Positions 1 through 9,935 are shown, counted from the stretch's first letter. The stretch is 64,000 bases of DNA from Bacteroidales bacterium (GCA_017634595.1 JAGBNC010000036.1:186001-250000); one strand, 5' to 3'. Numbers and translations are program-made. Notes: generated from the letters alone by a model not told the origin.

Positions 1-2249
1 TTGATGATATTGGCCAGAGGGAAAGTGTCATACCGCAGGATATGCGCGAATGTAACGGCCTTAGGCCCCTCTGCCATAGCCGAATCAACGATTCGGCCGT
101 TCTGAAGGTCAAATGTCGATGCCACCCGGGCAAACTCCTTGAAGCGTCCGCACTCACTGATAGGGATACGTTCCAGATTGACAGCATCGTCAACCGACGT
201 TTTAAACTTCCCCGGTTGAAGATTAAGGGCATACATGACCTGCTGAGTGTCCCTCATCGTAAGCTCGGGCGTAGAGGTCTGCACCACGTTGCGCGGGTGC
301 GAAGGCGAGAAGCGCAACACCTGCTCCCCGTCCACCACGGCCTTGCCAAGTCCGAATGCAATCTTGGCAATGCCCTCTTCCGGCTTCTCATACCCCACAG
401 GATAGAAATTAACCGACCTGGCCGTACCGGATACGGCAGGGAAATAGTATCCGCCGTCTTCCGTTCCTGAAAGTTCCTGAAGGAGAATGCCCATCTTCTC
501 CTCAGAAATCACGTTCGCAGTGGCGCTTATATACCCTCTTGATGCGGCAAAGTACACCGATGCATATACGCTCTTGATGGCATTGCCGAGCAGCCTCAGC
601 TGCTGATCCTCGTTTTCCGTACGTGGAATCATGTAGGTGGAGTAAACGCCGGCGAAAGGCTGGTAGTACGAATCTTCCAGCTTTGAAGACGAGCGGACTG
701 CCAGAGGCTTGTCCACCTGACGTATGAAGACACGCAGCGACGCCATCAGGTCGGCAGGGAGAGTGGACGATACGAACTGCGTCAGTAACTCGCTGTCGGT
801 CAAGTCGGAATTGATGACGTACTGAAGTCCGTTTTCAAGTATGAAGCGGTCAAAGTATTCGGTGGAGATAGCAAGCGTGCGCGGCACCAGGAGCCGCACG
901 TCCTTCCACTTGTTATACAGGTTGTACTTATAAAGAATATGGCTCAGGAAAGCCAGTCCCCTGGCCTTGCCACCCAGCGAGCCCTCCCCTATCCGGGCAA
1001 AGCCTATTGTGTCATTGTATGTGTCCGGGCTGAATCGAGCCACAACGCCAAGCCCCTGCGCCGTACGGTACTCATGGATCAATCTTACCACATCCTCACG
1101 CAGCGAGTCCATGTCGGGATATACGGTGTTCTTGATTTTATCTCCGATATCAAAAATACCTCTGGCAAGCAGCCAGCGCGAAATATAATTCTTGTTCCTG
1201 AGCTGCGCCAGATAGGCATCAGGCAAAGTGGCCAGAATCTTCTCCGCGCCTTGAAGATCGGATGCCCTCGCAACCTGCCTCAGATGACGGTCGGTCACCA
1301 CGAAGTCACCGAAGCCGAATTCCCTACCTATATACTCGCTCAGCTCGTGGGTAAGCATCTTGGACTGCTTAAGCAAGAATCCGGCACCTAGACCCTCTGC
1401 AACGCTGCGCATGCTCTCCTGCGACGACTGCATGAGCACGGGCATCTTGGGAGTCAATTTACGTATGTGCTTGCAAAGGTCCACTCCAGCGTCCAGTTTT
1501 TCGCTTTCAGGATTGTCACCATTATGGCGGACGAAGCCGATATCGGAGATGACTCCCAGCATTTGCTCCTTGTAGCGTTCAAACAGGGCCACCGCATCGT
1601 CATAATTAGTGGCCAGCAGAATCTTGGGACGAGCACGCTTTCTGAATATCTGCTGTTCTTCATTCAAGGCATCGTCAAGCGCAGCCACATTCTGCTGCAG
1701 CACCAATTTGTACAGCAGAGGCAGATAGCTGGAGTAATACCGCACCGAATCCTCCACCAGAAGTATGCACTGGACTCCTCCCGAAAGGATATCCTCCTCA
1801 GCATTCAGGCTGTCTTCCAACAGCTTGATAATGGCAATAATAAGGTCCGTGGAGCCACTCCAGCAGAAAGCATAGTCGATATTGCTGCTGTCGTGCATCC
1901 GGAGCTTGCGCCACACTTCACGAGAGTAGGATGCAAGCAGGACAATAGGTGTCTCCGGCGACACTTCTTTCATCTGTCTTGAGAACTCGAACACATCTAC
2001 CGCACCCGAATTGTACATTGCTATCACCAAGTCGAAGCGCTCACCGGCCGAAGTCATGGCAAGAGCTTCCGCACTCGTCTCAACTCGTTCAAATACAGGA
2101 GGATTGGATAGATTGAGGTCAGAATACTCCCTTGAAATCTTTACGTCAAGCCGGCCGTCCTCCTCTAGCGAGAAGTTGTCGTAATTGTTGCATACCAACA
2201 GTATCCTGTGGATGCGGCGGCTCATCAATGAATGCGGGTCAGACTGCAT
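1..2249 (-). CDS. PEP/pyruvate-binding domain protein with N-terminal receiver-like domains (3' part beyond window)
   Basis: About 749 codons are visible; the C-terminus lies beyond base 1. The N-terminal half looks like two response-regulator folds. The first is degenerate. The second has an acidic start (LLVEDS) and a candidate phospho-acceptor Asp (VISDIGF). The second half has motifs of the ATP-grasp domain of PEP synthase and pyruvate phosphate dikinase: GSLGGKARGLAFL near residue 410 and AVRSSSKLEDS near residue 540. The chosen ATG at 2249 gives MQSDPHSLMSRRIHR; an in-frame ATG at 2225 is the alternative. A TATCTTTG element lies 23 bases upstream. The family occurs in Bacteroidota with no established reaction. 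I infer a phosphotransfer or signalling enzyme acting on a PEP/pyruvate-type substrate. Confidence 0.75.
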   Translation of the reverse strand, partial: MQSDPHSLMSRRIHRILLVCNNYDNFSLEEDGRLDVKISREYSDLNLSNPPVFERVETSAEALAMTSAGERFDLVIAMYNSGAVDVFEFSRQMKEVSPETPIVLLASYSREVWRKLRMHDSSNIDYAFCWSGSTDLIIAIIKLLEDSLNAEEDILSGGVQCILLVEDSVRYYSSYLPLLYKLVLQQNVAALDDALNEEQQIFRKRARPKILLATNYDDAVALFERYKEQMLGVISDIGFVRHNGDNPESEKLDAGVDLCKHIRKLTPKMPVLMQSSQESMRSVAEGLGAGFLLKQSKMLTHELSEYIGREFGFGDFVVTDRHLRQVARASDLQGAEKILATLPDAYLAQLRNKNYISRWLLARGIFDIGDKIKNTVYPDMDSLREDVVRLIHEYRTAQGLGVVARFSPDTYNDTIGFARIGEGSLGGKARGLAFLSHILYKYNLYNKWKDVRLLVPRTLAISTEYFDRFILENGLQYVINSDLTDSELLTQFVSSTLPADLMASLRVFIRQVDKPLAVRSSSKLEDSYYQPFAGVYSTYMIPRTENEDQQLRLLGNAIKSVYASVYFAASRGYISATANVISEEKMGILLQELSGTEDGGYYFPAVSGTARSVNFYPVGYEKPEEGIAKIAFGLGKAVVDGEQVLRFSPSHPRNVVQTSTPELTMRDTQQVMYALNLQPGKFKTSVDDAVNLERIPISECGRFKEFARVASTFDLQNGRIVDSAMAEGPKAVTFAHILRYDTFPLANII

Positions 2250-2272
2250 ATATCGATTCAGAAAACAATATG

Positions 2273-2280
2273 CAAAGATA
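2273..2280 (-). promoter_or_regulatory. Bacteroidota -7 promoter element TATCTTTG
   Basis: Matches TAnnTTTG on the minus strand, 23 bases before the start of the PEP/pyruvate-binding protein gene. Confidence 0.6.
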
Positions 2281-2300
2281 TCGATTATTACTGATTCGCC

Positions 2301-2642
2301 TCAACTTTTTCCGCTTTTATCTTCAAGTTCTGCAATCTTCGCCCTCAGGGCTTCGTTTTCCGCTTTAATCCTCTCCAGCGCCTCCATGGCATCCTTGTAA
2401 TCCTTCTGGACGGAGGGCTTTTCTTCTATGGCATTGATATCGTCCAGTCGTTTGCAGAGTTTGGCGAAGCCGTTGGAGACTCGCCTGCGAATGGCCTGGA
2501 CCGTTGTGATGTTGTTCACCCTCAGCGGCATAGCGGCTACGCGCATATTGCTGCGCATGTACTCCACCATCACTTGAGTCATAGCGTCAGCAGGCGTTAA
2601 GATGCCTTCCTTCAAGGCAAAGGTAAGCAGTTTTCCGGCCAA
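2301..2642 (-). CDS. Small hypothetical protein with C-terminal coiled coil
   Basis: A 113-residue protein read from a TTG start (MAGKLLTFALKEG); an internal ATG at residue 21 (MTQVMVEYM) is an alternative. No signal peptide or membrane segment is visible. The first 75 residues are mixed hydrophobic and basic with several arginines (IRRRVSNGF). The last 35 are strongly heptad-like and charged (ALERIKAENEALRAKIAEL), predicting a coiled coil. I do not recognise the family. It is a separate unit upstream of the PEP-binding gene on the same strand, about 50 bases from that gene's start. The coding call rests on codon structure and the regular helix. The start is uncertain. Confidence 0.5.
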   Translation of the reverse strand: MAGKLLTFALKEGILTPADAMTQVMVEYMRSNMRVAAMPLRVNNITTVQAIRRRVSNGFAKLCKRLDDINAIEEKPSVQKDYKDAMEALERIKAENEALRAKIAELEDKSGKS

Positions 2643-2930
2643 GATAAAATATTTCGTTTAAATTTCGTAAATCGCACTGGTATCCTTTATGGACTCCTGC
2701 CTCGACTACGAATTCCTCCTCAGCCCAGCAGCAGAACCTGCCAAGCCTCTTCACAATGCTCAAATCGGTGGTTCTTTTTTTTATCTATATAGGAAGATAA
2801 TTCTCCCTCACAACCTTCGCATCCCTCACATCCCTCAATCAGAGGATGTGGGGGATACTTTTCTTTCTTATCTTGGCCGATAGAGACGGCTGCCGGGGCT
2901 TTTCCGCTTAGGGAAATCAAAAGAAATCGT
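2643..2930. other. Intergenic region with a short 9-bp tandem repeat and weak hairpin
   Basis: No convincing gene. At 2811-2837 a 9-base unit (consensus CATCCCTCA) occurs three times, the first copy diverged. It runs into an imperfect hairpin around 2829-2848 (CATCCCTC, GAGGATG). A 66-codon minus-strand frame (2720-2920) reads the repeat as Cys-Glu-Gly triplets but has no other support as a gene. Confidence 0.5.
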
Positions 2931-2938
2931 TACCTTTG
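2931..2938 (+). promoter_or_regulatory. Promoter element TACCTTTG of obgE
   Basis: Matches TAnnTTTG and ends only 7 bases before the obgE ATG, so the transcript is predicted to have almost no leader. Confidence 0.65.
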
Positions 2939-2945
2939 CACCGTT

Positions 2946-3938
2946 ATGGCCGAAAGTAATTTCATAGACTACGTGAAGATATACTGCGCTTCCGGGCACG
3001 GAGGGGCGGGATCGATGCACCTGCACAGGGCAAAGTATATTCCAAAGGGCGGTCCCGACGGGGGTGACGGAGGACGCGGAGGACATATCATCCTGCGTGC
3101 CAATGCTCAGTTCTGGACCCTTATACACTTGAAATACCGCAAGCACATCAAGGCCGATGACGGCGAGAAGGGCGGAGCCGCCTTGTGCAAAGGTAAGAAC
3201 GGCGCCGACATAATTCTGGACGTGCCGGTGGGCACCGTGGTCAAGGATGCAGAGTCCGGAGAACAATTGTTCGATCTTGCAGAAGACGGGCAGGAGCGCA
3301 TACTCTGCCGCGGCGGCAAGGGAGGCCTTGGCAACAACAACTTCAAATCCGCCACCAACCAGACACCGCGCTATGCTCAGCCCGGAGAAGATGGACAGGA
3401 AGGCGTTTACATTCTGGAGCTTAAGCTTCTGGCAGATGTGGGCCTGGTGGGATTTCCCAACGCAGGCAAGTCAACCCTGCTCTCTTCGGTCACTTCGGCC
3501 AAGCCCAAGATTGCATCTTACGCATTCACCACCCTGGAGCCCAATCTGGGGATAGTAAGATACCACGACGACAGATCCTTCGTTATGGCCGACATCCCGG
3601 GAATCATCGAGGGCGCCCATGAAGGGAAAGGCATAGGTACACGCTTCCTAAGGCACATCGAACGAAATTCGGTGCTTCTGTTCATGGTCAGCTGCGAAGA
3701 GGAAGACATAGCCGGCAGTTACAAGACCCTGCTCAGCGAATTGAAGCTCTACAACCCGGAGCTGCTGGCCAAGCAGAGAGTGCTGGCCATCACCAAATGT
3801 GACCTGATAGACAGCGACATAGAGAAAGAAATCGAAGCCCTGCTGCCGAAAAGAATCCCCCACGTTTTCATATCATCGGCCACAGGACAGGGCCTTGACA
3901 AACTCAAGGATCAGTTATGGAAGGCGCTTCAGAAATAA
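2946..3938 (+). CDS. obgE: Obg family GTPase (ribosome assembly, stress control)
   Basis: A 330-residue cytoplasmic GTPase, normal length for the Bacteroidota form. Residues 1-158 are the glycine-rich Obg fold ([25 protein letters not shown]). The G domain follows, with G1 GFPNAGKST, a switch region ending in TTLEPNLG, G3 DIPGIIEGA, and G4 TKCD in place of the commoner NKxD. It binds the 50S subunit and couples GTP and (p)ppGpp levels to late ribosome assembly; this role is from the family. The next gene overlaps its end by 22 bases, so the two are probably translationally coupled. Confidence 0.95.
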   Translation: MAESNFIDYVKIYCASGHGGAGSMHLHRAKYIPKGGPDGGDGGRGGHIILRANAQFWTLIHLKYRKHIKADDGEKGGAALCKGKNGADIILDVPVGTVVKDAESGEQLFDLAEDGQERILCRGGKGGLGNNNFKSATNQTPRYAQPGEDGQEGVYILELKLLADVGLVGFPNAGKSTLLSSVTSAKPKIASYAFTTLEPNLGIVRYHDDRSFVMADIPGIIEGAHEGKGIGTRFLRHIERNSVLLFMVSCEEEDIAGSYKTLLSELKLYNPELLAKQRVLAITKCDLIDSDIEKEIEALLPKRIPHVFISSATGQGLDKLKDQLWKALQK

Positions 3939-4558
3939 CCGACGCCTTGCGTTGGATGCACCACCTGGACAAGGACGTTACCCTTGCCATTAACGGGTGC
4001 AACTCCCCAGTGAGCGACGTCATATGGCAGGTCTTTTCCGACACTAACGATACCCATATATGGTTCGTGCTGTACATTGCCATAGCCGTCTTGATCATTG
4101 TCAGGCTCGGATGGAAACGGGGCCTCATGCTCATAGCCTGCTGCGTAATATGCGTAGTAGGAATCGACCAGCTGGACAATCTGGTCAAGGTAAGCGTACA
4201 GCGGCTGAGGCCGGTTCACGACGCTGACATGATGGCGCGCGGGCTTCACGTGCTGGAGGTCCCGGGCCGGCTGTACGGATTCTTCTCGGCACATGCCGCT
4301 ACTACCGCCAGCTTCGTCACATGCACTATGCTCGGACTCACATATTCCGACAAACGTCACTCCTACACCCTGCTAGGAATACTGCTGACAGTATGGGCAC
4401 TGCTGGTAAGCATCAGCCGCGTCTTCGTCGGCAAGCATTTCCTGGGCGACGTTCTAGTAGGTCTGCTTATAGGAACGCTGTTCGGTTATATATTCGCTGT
4501 GATATACCGTTCCCTTGCCAATACCGTCAAAGACAAGGGAGGACATTCTCCATCTTGA
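3917..4558 (+). CDS. PAP2-family membrane phosphatase
   Basis: A 213-residue integral membrane protein with about five or six hydrophobic segments. The three PAP2 motifs are present: KVSVQRLRP, the FSAH variant of PSGH ([13 protein letters not shown]), and [12 protein letters not shown] with the catalytic histidine. Members remove phosphate from undecaprenyl pyrophosphate, phosphatidylglycerol phosphate or lipid A 1-phosphate; the sequence does not decide between these. Its ATG lies inside the end of obgE. Its last 32 bases overlap the convergent murF gene, which fits a cell-envelope role but does not prove one. Confidence 0.85.
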   Translation: MEGASEITDALRWMHHLDKDVTLAINGCNSPVSDVIWQVFSDTNDTHIWFVLYIAIAVLIIVRLGWKRGLMLIACCVICVVGIDQLDNLVKVSVQRLRPVHDADMMARGLHVLEVPGRLYGFFSAHAATTASFVTCTMLGLTYSDKRHSYTLLGILLTVWALLVSISRVFVGKHFLGDVLVGLLIGTLFGYIFAVIYRSLANTVKDKGGHSPS

Positions 4559-5828
4559 TACCTCGGGAGCCCTTGACCAGAATGACTTTGCCCGATACCG
4601 GGTGCTCATTCATGAAAGCAGCCAGCGAATCTGAAGTATCGAAACAGCTAAAGTCTCCTAACGCAGCAATTGCCACCGCTTTACCGAACTCCTCACCAAC
4701 CAGGAATGCCGGAATGCCGATACGCTTGAGCAGCTCGAGTATCTTCACGTGTTCAGCTACCGATTCGGCGCCGAGTTCACGCATGTCACCGAGAAGAGCA
4801 AGCTTGTCGTCAGCCTGCACGGCGGCAAAATTCTCCAGCGCCGCAGTCATCGAAGAAGGGTTGGCATTATAAGCATCTACAATAAGCACGTTCCTTTCGG
4901 TCTTCACCATCTGGGAGCGCTGATTAGCCGGACAATATGCTTCTATCGCCTCTATAGCGGCTGCTCTCGGCACACCAAAGCGCTCGCCGACTGCAAGCGC
5001 AGCAAGCACATTGGCTGCATTGTAAGCCCCGACCAGCTGCGTATGCACCTCTTCCCCGCCAATCTTAAGCGCCAGGAAAGGAGATTCGGGAGTGGCCGGA
5101 AGAAGTTCGGCGCTCTGGTACTTCAAGCCATAGCCGTAGAAGTGACATGGCAGGCCGGCAGCCATGCCGCGGAGCTCTTCATCATCTTCGTTGAGGAAGA
5201 TGATGCTGTTCTCTCTGGAGGCAAGCCATCTGTACAATGCTCCCTTGGCTTGTTTCACACCCTCGAAAGAGCCGAAACCAAGCAGGTGCGCCCGGCCCAC
5301 ATTTGTGATAAGGCCGAAGTCGGGACGGCTCACCCGTACAAGCTTCTCGATGTCGTCGGGGTGGCTAGCGCCCATTTCGATGACCGCCAACTCAGTGTCA
5401 GGGGTAATCGAGAGCAAGCTCAGCGGGACGCCTATATCATTGTTCAGATTGCCTTTGGTGGCCGTAATTTTGTATTTCTTGGACAGCACGGCGGCAATAA
5501 GTTCCTTAGTCGTAGTCTTGCCGTTGGTGCCGGTAAGGCCGAATACAGGCAGTTTGCCGTCACGCACATGCTCCCGGTGCCATATAGCAAGGTCGCGGAG
5601 AGTGATGAAAGGATCTTCGACTTTGATAAGACGAGGATCATCTCCCAAAGGAGCGTCAGCATTTACCACCGCCCACGCCGCCCCGGCCTCAAGAGCCTTG
5701 AGGGCAAAATCATTTCCATCAAAATTGTCACCACGAAGGGCGAAGAACATTTCTCCGCCCTTTATAGTACGGCTGTCGGTGGTGACCCTGTATCCACAGC
5801 CGCAATACTTTTGATATAAGTCTTTCAT
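4527..5828 (-). CDS. murF: UDP-N-acetylmuramoyl-tripeptide--D-alanyl-D-alanine ligase
   Basis: A 433-residue cytoplasmic Mur ligase that adds D-Ala-D-Ala to UDP-MurNAc-tripeptide, the last cytoplasmic step of peptidoglycan precursor synthesis. It has the N-terminal substrate domain ([16 protein letters not shown]), the ATP loop [14 protein letters not shown] near residue 95, the EMGAS motif, and the C-terminal domain ([19 protein letters not shown]). The start is the ATG at 5828, which overlaps the dut stop as ATGA; the frame extends 23 codons further but that part lies inside dut. It is the last gene of the nucleoside transporter-dut-murF operon. Confidence 0.95.
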   Translation of the reverse strand: MKDLYQKYCGCGYRVTTDSRTIKGGEMFFALRGDNFDGNDFALKALEAGAAWAVVNADAPLGDDPRLIKVEDPFITLRDLAIWHREHVRDGKLPVFGLTGTNGKTTTKELIAAVLSKKYKITATKGNLNNDIGVPLSLLSITPDTELAVIEMGASHPDDIEKLVRVSRPDFGLITNVGRAHLLGFGSFEGVKQAKGALYRWLASRENSIIFLNEDDEELRGMAAGLPCHFYGYGLKYQSAELLPATPESPFLALKIGGEEVHTQLVGAYNAANVLAALAVGERFGVPRAAAIEAIEAYCPANQRSQMVKTERNVLIVDAYNANPSSMTAALENFAAVQADDKLALLGDMRELGAESVAEHVKILELLKRIGIPAFLVGEEFGKAVAIAALGDFSCFDTSDSLAAFMNEHPVSGKVILVKGSRGIKMENVLPCL

Positions 5829-6259
5829 TTCGTACCAGTACTGCCGAAGCCTCCTTCTCCGCGCACGGATGAAGCAAGTGTATCGGCAACTTCCCATTCC
5901 AGCCGCTCATGACGTGCAAGCACCAGCTGGGCTATGCGCTCCCCCCTCTCTACCACGAAATCGTCGGCAGAGAGATTGACCAGAATCACACACACCTCGC
6001 CACGATAGTCGGCATCGATCGTCCCGGGCGCATTAAGCACCGTGACCCCTTTCTTGGCGGCAAGACCGCTGCGCGGACGCACCTGAACCTCACAGCCTGC
6101 CGGTATTTCAAGGAACAGGCCCGTGGGCACTATGGCACGACCGAGCGGCTTGAGCACAATGGGCTCACTGTTGTTTGCCCTCACGTCAAGACCGGCAGCC
6201 AGGTCTGTGGCATACTCCGGCAGAGGATTGGAACTGCGGTTGATTACCTTGACCTTCAT
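5825..6259 (-). CDS. dut: dUTP diphosphatase (dUTPase)
   Basis: A 144-residue trimeric dUTPase, standard length, converting dUTP to dUMP and pyrophosphate. The five motifs are visible: [27 protein letters not shown] with the catalytic Asp, RIAQLVL, and the C-terminal glycine-rich arm [10 protein letters not shown]. The start at 6259 gives MKVKVINRS; the longer open frame upstream is the end of the transporter gene. The transporter's TAA and this ATG share one base, and the stop overlaps the murF ATG. The pairing with a nucleoside transporter fits pyrimidine metabolism. Confidence 0.95.
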   Translation of the reverse strand: MKVKVINRSSNPLPEYATDLAAGLDVRANNSEPIVLKPLGRAIVPTGLFLEIPAGCEVQVRPRSGLAAKKGVTVLNAPGTIDADYRGEVCVILVNLSADDFVVERGERIAQLVLARHERLEWEVADTLASSVRGEGGFGSTGTK

Positions 6260-7536
6260 TACGCGGCAACCTTTTTCTGGGGGTCCTTGAAGAGTATCAT
6301 GAAGAGCACCGCCACCACAAATGCGTATCCGGCGAAGATATACCATGCTACAGGCCATTTGGCAGGATCCTGGAACACACCTACTGCATCCACCACGGCA
6401 CCTGCAGCAAGAGTTCCGACAGTAGCGCCTAAGCCATTGGTCATCAGCATGAAAACGCCCTGAGCGCTGGAACGTATATCAGTGGTTGTATTCTGCTCCA
6501 CATAAAGGGATCCGGAAATATTGAAGAAGTCAAATGCCACACCGTACACTATGCAGCTGAGGACAAACAGCAGCACGCCCGGCATGGCGGGATTGCCAAG
6601 GCCGAAGAAGCCGAAGCGGAACACCCAGGCGAACATGGCTATGAGCATCACCTTCTTAATTCCGAATTTCTTCATGCAGAACGGTATCAGAAGGATGCAG
6701 AGCGTCTCTGAGGCCTGGCTTATAGCTATCAGAGCGTTTGAATTCTTGACGGCGAATGTATCAGCAAGTGCCGGATCGGCGGCGAAGGAACCAAGGAAAG
6801 TATTGGCGTAGCCATTGGTGATCTGGAGCGCAGCGCCCAGCAGCATGGAGAAGATGAAGAAAACGGCGAACTGGCGGTCCTTGAACAGCGTGAACGCCTT
6901 GAGGCCGAAAGCCTCGACGAAGGACTGTTTGCCGGCGCCCTTGTTGACTGCACATGACGGCATCGTGAGGGCATAAGCGCAGAGAACCAGGGAGAGTATG
7001 CCGGAAGAGAGCAACTGAGTGTAGCTATCCTGCATTGCAACCCCGTCAATTTTGAGGAAGTTGGTCAGCAGCATACTGCAGATGAAACCGATGGTGCCGA
7101 ATACACGGATGGGAGGGAAAGCCTCCACCGGGTCCAGCCCGTCTTTAGCCAAGGCATTGTACGCCACGGAGTTGGCAATTGCAATAGTGGGCATGAAGAA
7201 TGCAACGCTAAGGCTGTACAGAATGAACAGGGGGCCGAATGCCACGAGGCCGCCTGCCTTCATGCAGTAAAGGCCTGCGCCAATCATGAACAGTCCGGCA
7301 GCTCCATGGCAGAGCGAAAGGACCTTCTGAGCCTCTATCTTGCGGTCTGCCACGATACCCATGAGGGTGGGCATGAAGATGGAGACAATACCCTGCATTG
7401 CAAAGAACCACTTAATTTGGGAACCAAGTCCGATGTTACCCAGATAGCGTCCCAGGGAGGTCAGATAAGCGCCCCAGACCGCAAATTCCAGAAAATTCAA
7501 CAAGATTAACTTGATGGTAATAGCTTTGATTTTCAT
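6259..7536 (-). CDS. MFS nucleoside:H+ symporter (NupG/XapB-like)
   Basis: A 425-residue major facilitator protein with about 12 hydrophobic segments spread over the full length, in the inner membrane. The N-terminus ([20 protein letters not shown]), the loop GIVADRK, and the [14 protein letters not shown] segment are typical of the nucleoside:H+ symporter family. Which nucleoside it carries is not visible. It is the first gene of an operon with dut and murF. A TATATTTG promoter element lies 43 bases upstream. Confidence 0.85.
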   Translation of the reverse strand: MKIKAITIKLILLNFLEFAVWGAYLTSLGRYLGNIGLGSQIKWFFAMQGIVSIFMPTLMGIVADRKIEAQKVLSLCHGAAGLFMIGAGLYCMKAGGLVAFGPLFILYSLSVAFFMPTIAIANSVAYNALAKDGLDPVEAFPPIRVFGTIGFICSMLLTNFLKIDGVAMQDSYTQLLSSGILSLVLCAYALTMPSCAVNKGAGKQSFVEAFGLKAFTLFKDRQFAVFFIFSMLLGAALQITNGYANTFLGSFAADPALADTFAVKNSNALIAISQASETLCILLIPFCMKKFGIKKVMLIAMFAWVFRFGFFGLGNPAMPGVLLFVLSCIVYGVAFDFFNISGSLYVEQNTTTDIRSSAQGVFMLMTNGLGATVGTLAAGAVVDAVGVFQDPAKWPVAWYIFAGYAFVVAVLFMILFKDPQKKVAA

Positions 7537-7579
7537 CTGTAATATGGTTAATTGTTACTCTATGCGCTAGGTTAACATA

Positions 7580-7587
7580 CAAATATA
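7580..7587 (-). promoter_or_regulatory. Promoter element TATATTTG of the transporter-dut-murF operon
   Basis: Minus-strand TAnnTTTG match 43 bases before the transporter ATG. It faces the tgt promoter at 7601-7608. Confidence 0.6.
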
Positions 7588-7600
7588 CGATTTTTTTCAG

Positions 7601-7608
7601 TATTTTTG
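7601..7608 (+). promoter_or_regulatory. Promoter element TATTTTTG of tgt
   Basis: Exact TAnnTTTG match ending 4 bases before the tgt ATG, which predicts a leaderless mRNA. Confidence 0.6.
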
Positions 7609-7612
7609 CATT

Positions 7613-8746
7613 ATGTTCTCATTCGCGAAGACAGCATCCGACCCCGGATCATCAGCCCGTACAGGAGTTATATATACCGACCACGGTCAGGTACAGACGC
7701 CTATCTTCATGCCCGTAGGTACAGTCGGCTCGGTGAAAGGGGTATATCACAGGGATCTTAAGGAAGATATCGGCGCCGAGATCATACTCGGCAACACATA
7801 CCACCTCTATCTGCGCCCAGGCCTCGACACGCTGCGCGCGGCTGGAGGATTGCACCTGTTTGAAAACTGGGACCGCCCCATCTTGACTGACAGCGGAGGC
7901 TTCCAGATATTCAGCTTGAGCAAAATCAGGAAGATTACCCCGGAGGGTTGTAAGTTCCAGTCGCACATCGACGGGTCCAGGCACATGTTCACACCAGAGA
8001 ACAACGTCGATACGCAGCGCATCATTGGCGCCGACATAATGATGGCCCTCGACGAGTGCTGCCCGGGTGACGCTGACAGGAGCTATGCCTCTAAATCACT
8101 TAAACTTACGCAGTCGTGGCTGGAGCGTTACTCCAAGCGCTTCAACGAGACGGAGCCCCTCTACGGATACGAGCAGACCTTCTTCCCCATAATCCAGGGA
8201 TGCACCTGGCCGGACCTCAGGATCGAGGCCGCCGAGCACGCTCTTGAGCACTCCAAGGTGGGCATTGCCATTGGCGGGCTTGCCGTGGGCGAACCGACCG
8301 AGGTTATGTACGAAATGCTGGAAGTGCTGGACCCGGTCATCCCGCAGGACAGGGCACGCTACCTTATGGGGGTGGGCACGCCGGCCAACATTCTGGAAGG
8401 CATTGCCCGCGGAGTTGACATGTTCGACTGCGTAATGCCTACACGCAATGGCCGCAACGCCATGCTGTTCACATGGAACGGCATAATGAACATGCGAAAC
8501 GCCAAGTGGGCAGACGATTTCTCCCCCATCGACCCCGACGGCACATCTTTTGTCGATCACACATACACCAAGGCCTATCTCCACCACCTCTTTATCGCCG
8601 GAGAGATGTTTGCAGCCATGCTGGCCAGCGAACACAACCTGGCGTTCTACCTCGACCTGGTGAGACAGGCCCGCAAGCACATCAAAGACGGCGATTTTAC
8701 GCCCTGGAAGCGTGAAGCCGTCAAACGCATCAGCCAAAGACTGTAA
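7613..8746 (+). CDS. tgt: tRNA-guanine(34) transglycosylase (queuosine insertion)
   Basis: A 377-residue TIM-barrel enzyme that exchanges guanine-34 for a queuosine precursor in GUN-anticodon tRNAs. The substrate loop LTDSGGFQIFSLS and the segment DMFDCVMPTRNGRNA, which carries the nucleophilic Asp, are intact, as are IGGLAVGE and the conserved GVGTP. The usual zinc site before YLHHL (CxCxxC) is absent: the segment reads SFVDHTYTKAYLHHL. I believe this occurs in other Bacteroidota but could not check. The stop overlaps the next ATG by one base. Confidence 0.93.
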   Translation: MFSFAKTASDPGSSARTGVIYTDHGQVQTPIFMPVGTVGSVKGVYHRDLKEDIGAEIILGNTYHLYLRPGLDTLRAAGGLHLFENWDRPILTDSGGFQIFSLSKIRKITPEGCKFQSHIDGSRHMFTPENNVDTQRIIGADIMMALDECCPGDADRSYASKSLKLTQSWLERYSKRFNETEPLYGYEQTFFPIIQGCTWPDLRIEAAEHALEHSKVGIAIGGLAVGEPTEVMYEMLEVLDPVIPQDRARYLMGVGTPANILEGIARGVDMFDCVMPTRNGRNAMLFTWNGIMNMRNAKWADDFSPIDPDGTSFVDHTYTKAYLHHLFIAGEMFAAMLASEHNLAFYLDLVRQARKHIKDGDFTPWKREAVKRISQRL

Positions 8747-9840
8747 TGACTCTCAAACCCAAAATACTTGACCGCTACATAATGAAGAAGTTCCTGACGA
8801 CCTTCTTCATAGCTCTGCTGGTCATAATAGTCATTGTCATTATTTTCGATATTTCCGAGAAGATCGAGAACTTCGTGGAACATGAAGTGCCGCTACAGTC
8901 CATCATTTTCGACTACTACGTCAACTTCATCCCATATTTTATAAACATGTTCTCACCTCTCTTCGTGTTTATTACCGTCATCTTCTTTACCTCGAGGATG
9001 GCGGCCAACTCGGAGATTGTCGCCATCTTGTCGGGAGGCGTGAGCTATGCCAGAATGATGGTGCCGTACATTGTGTCAGCTGCCATAATAGCGCTCCTCT
9101 CGCTCGGACTCAACTTGTTCGTCATTCCGCGTTCAAACGCGACCAGGGTGGAGTTCGAGACCAAGTACGTCGATCAGAATTACACCAAATACAGCCGCAA
9201 CAACGTCCATTACCAGATAGCACCGGGACAGTTCGTCTATGTGCAGTCGTTCAGCGCATATAACAACACTGCCTACAGATTCACCCTTGAATCGATCGAA
9301 GACAACAAGATGGTATCAAAGCTGACTGCTGAATCGGCCGTATGGGACAGCACCCTTGACGGATGGCACCTTAGGCGTTATTTCATACGCGACTACACCA
9401 AGGGGCTTGAAGACCATGTACGCTGCGGCGAAGCCATGGACACCGTGATTGCTCTCAAACTGAGCGATTTCTACCGCAACCAGAAGACGGTGGAGACTCT
9501 GCCCCAAAAGGACCTTAATGCCCTGATCGCAACCCAGAAGATGAGAGGCGATTCGAACGTGATGTACGCCCAGATCGAGAAAAACAGGCGTATGACTCTC
9601 CCCTTCTCGGCGTTCATTCTGACCATCATGGCAGTTGCCCTTACCAGCAAGAAGAAGCGCGGCGGCATCGGTTTCAACCTCGCACTCGGAATCGGTCTTG
9701 CATTCCTTTACATTCTGTTTCTCAAGTTCAGCGAGATGTTCGTATTCACCGGCACCTTGTCCGCCGGCCTCGCGTTGTGGCTTCCCAACTTCGTTTACAC
9801 CATAATCGCGGTGGTTTTGTACAGGCTGGCCCCGAAATAA
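8746..9840 (+). CDS. LptF/LptG-family permease (YjgP/YjgQ)
   Basis: A 364-residue inner-membrane protein with about three N-terminal and three C-terminal membrane segments around a periplasmic beta domain (residues ~130-270), the layout of LptF and LptG. N-terminal LDRYIMKKFL and the segment VAILSGGVSYARMM match the family. With LptB these proteins extract lipopolysaccharide from the inner membrane for export. LptF and LptG cannot be distinguished here. It is coupled to tgt by a TAATG junction and followed by a strong terminator. Confidence 0.88.
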   Translation: MTLKPKILDRYIMKKFLTTFFIALLVIIVIVIIFDISEKIENFVEHEVPLQSIIFDYYVNFIPYFINMFSPLFVFITVIFFTSRMAANSEIVAILSGGVSYARMMVPYIVSAAIIALLSLGLNLFVIPRSNATRVEFETKYVDQNYTKYSRNNVHYQIAPGQFVYVQSFSAYNNTAYRFTLESIEDNKMVSKLTAESAVWDSTLDGWHLRRYFIRDYTKGLEDHVRCGEAMDTVIALKLSDFYRNQKTVETLPQKDLNALIATQKMRGDSNVMYAQIEKNRRMTLPFSAFILTIMAVALTSKKKRGGIGFNLALGIGLAFLYILFLKFSEMFVFTGTLSAGLALWLPNFVYTIIAVVLYRLAPK

Positions 9841-9879
9841 GCTAAAGTAACACTTTTGTTAACCTTTTTAACAAAAAAG

Positions 9880-9915
9880 TTTCCCCTCTTGATTCTCAGA
9901 ATCATAGAGGGGAAA
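9880..9915. terminator. Strong bidirectional intrinsic terminator
   Basis: A long stem pairs TTTCCCCTCT with AGAGGGGAAA, with inner arms TGATTCT and AGAATCA around a one-base loop. It is flanked by T5 on the right and A6 on the left, so it can end both the tgt operon and the convergent polyamine operon. Confidence 0.85.
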
Positions 9916-9935
9916 TTTTTAATATGATATAGGCT

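Noticed and set aside
4749-5819. 356-codon plus-strand frame across murF
   Set aside because: murF on the minus strand carries all Mur ligase motifs; the opposite frame is a shadow.
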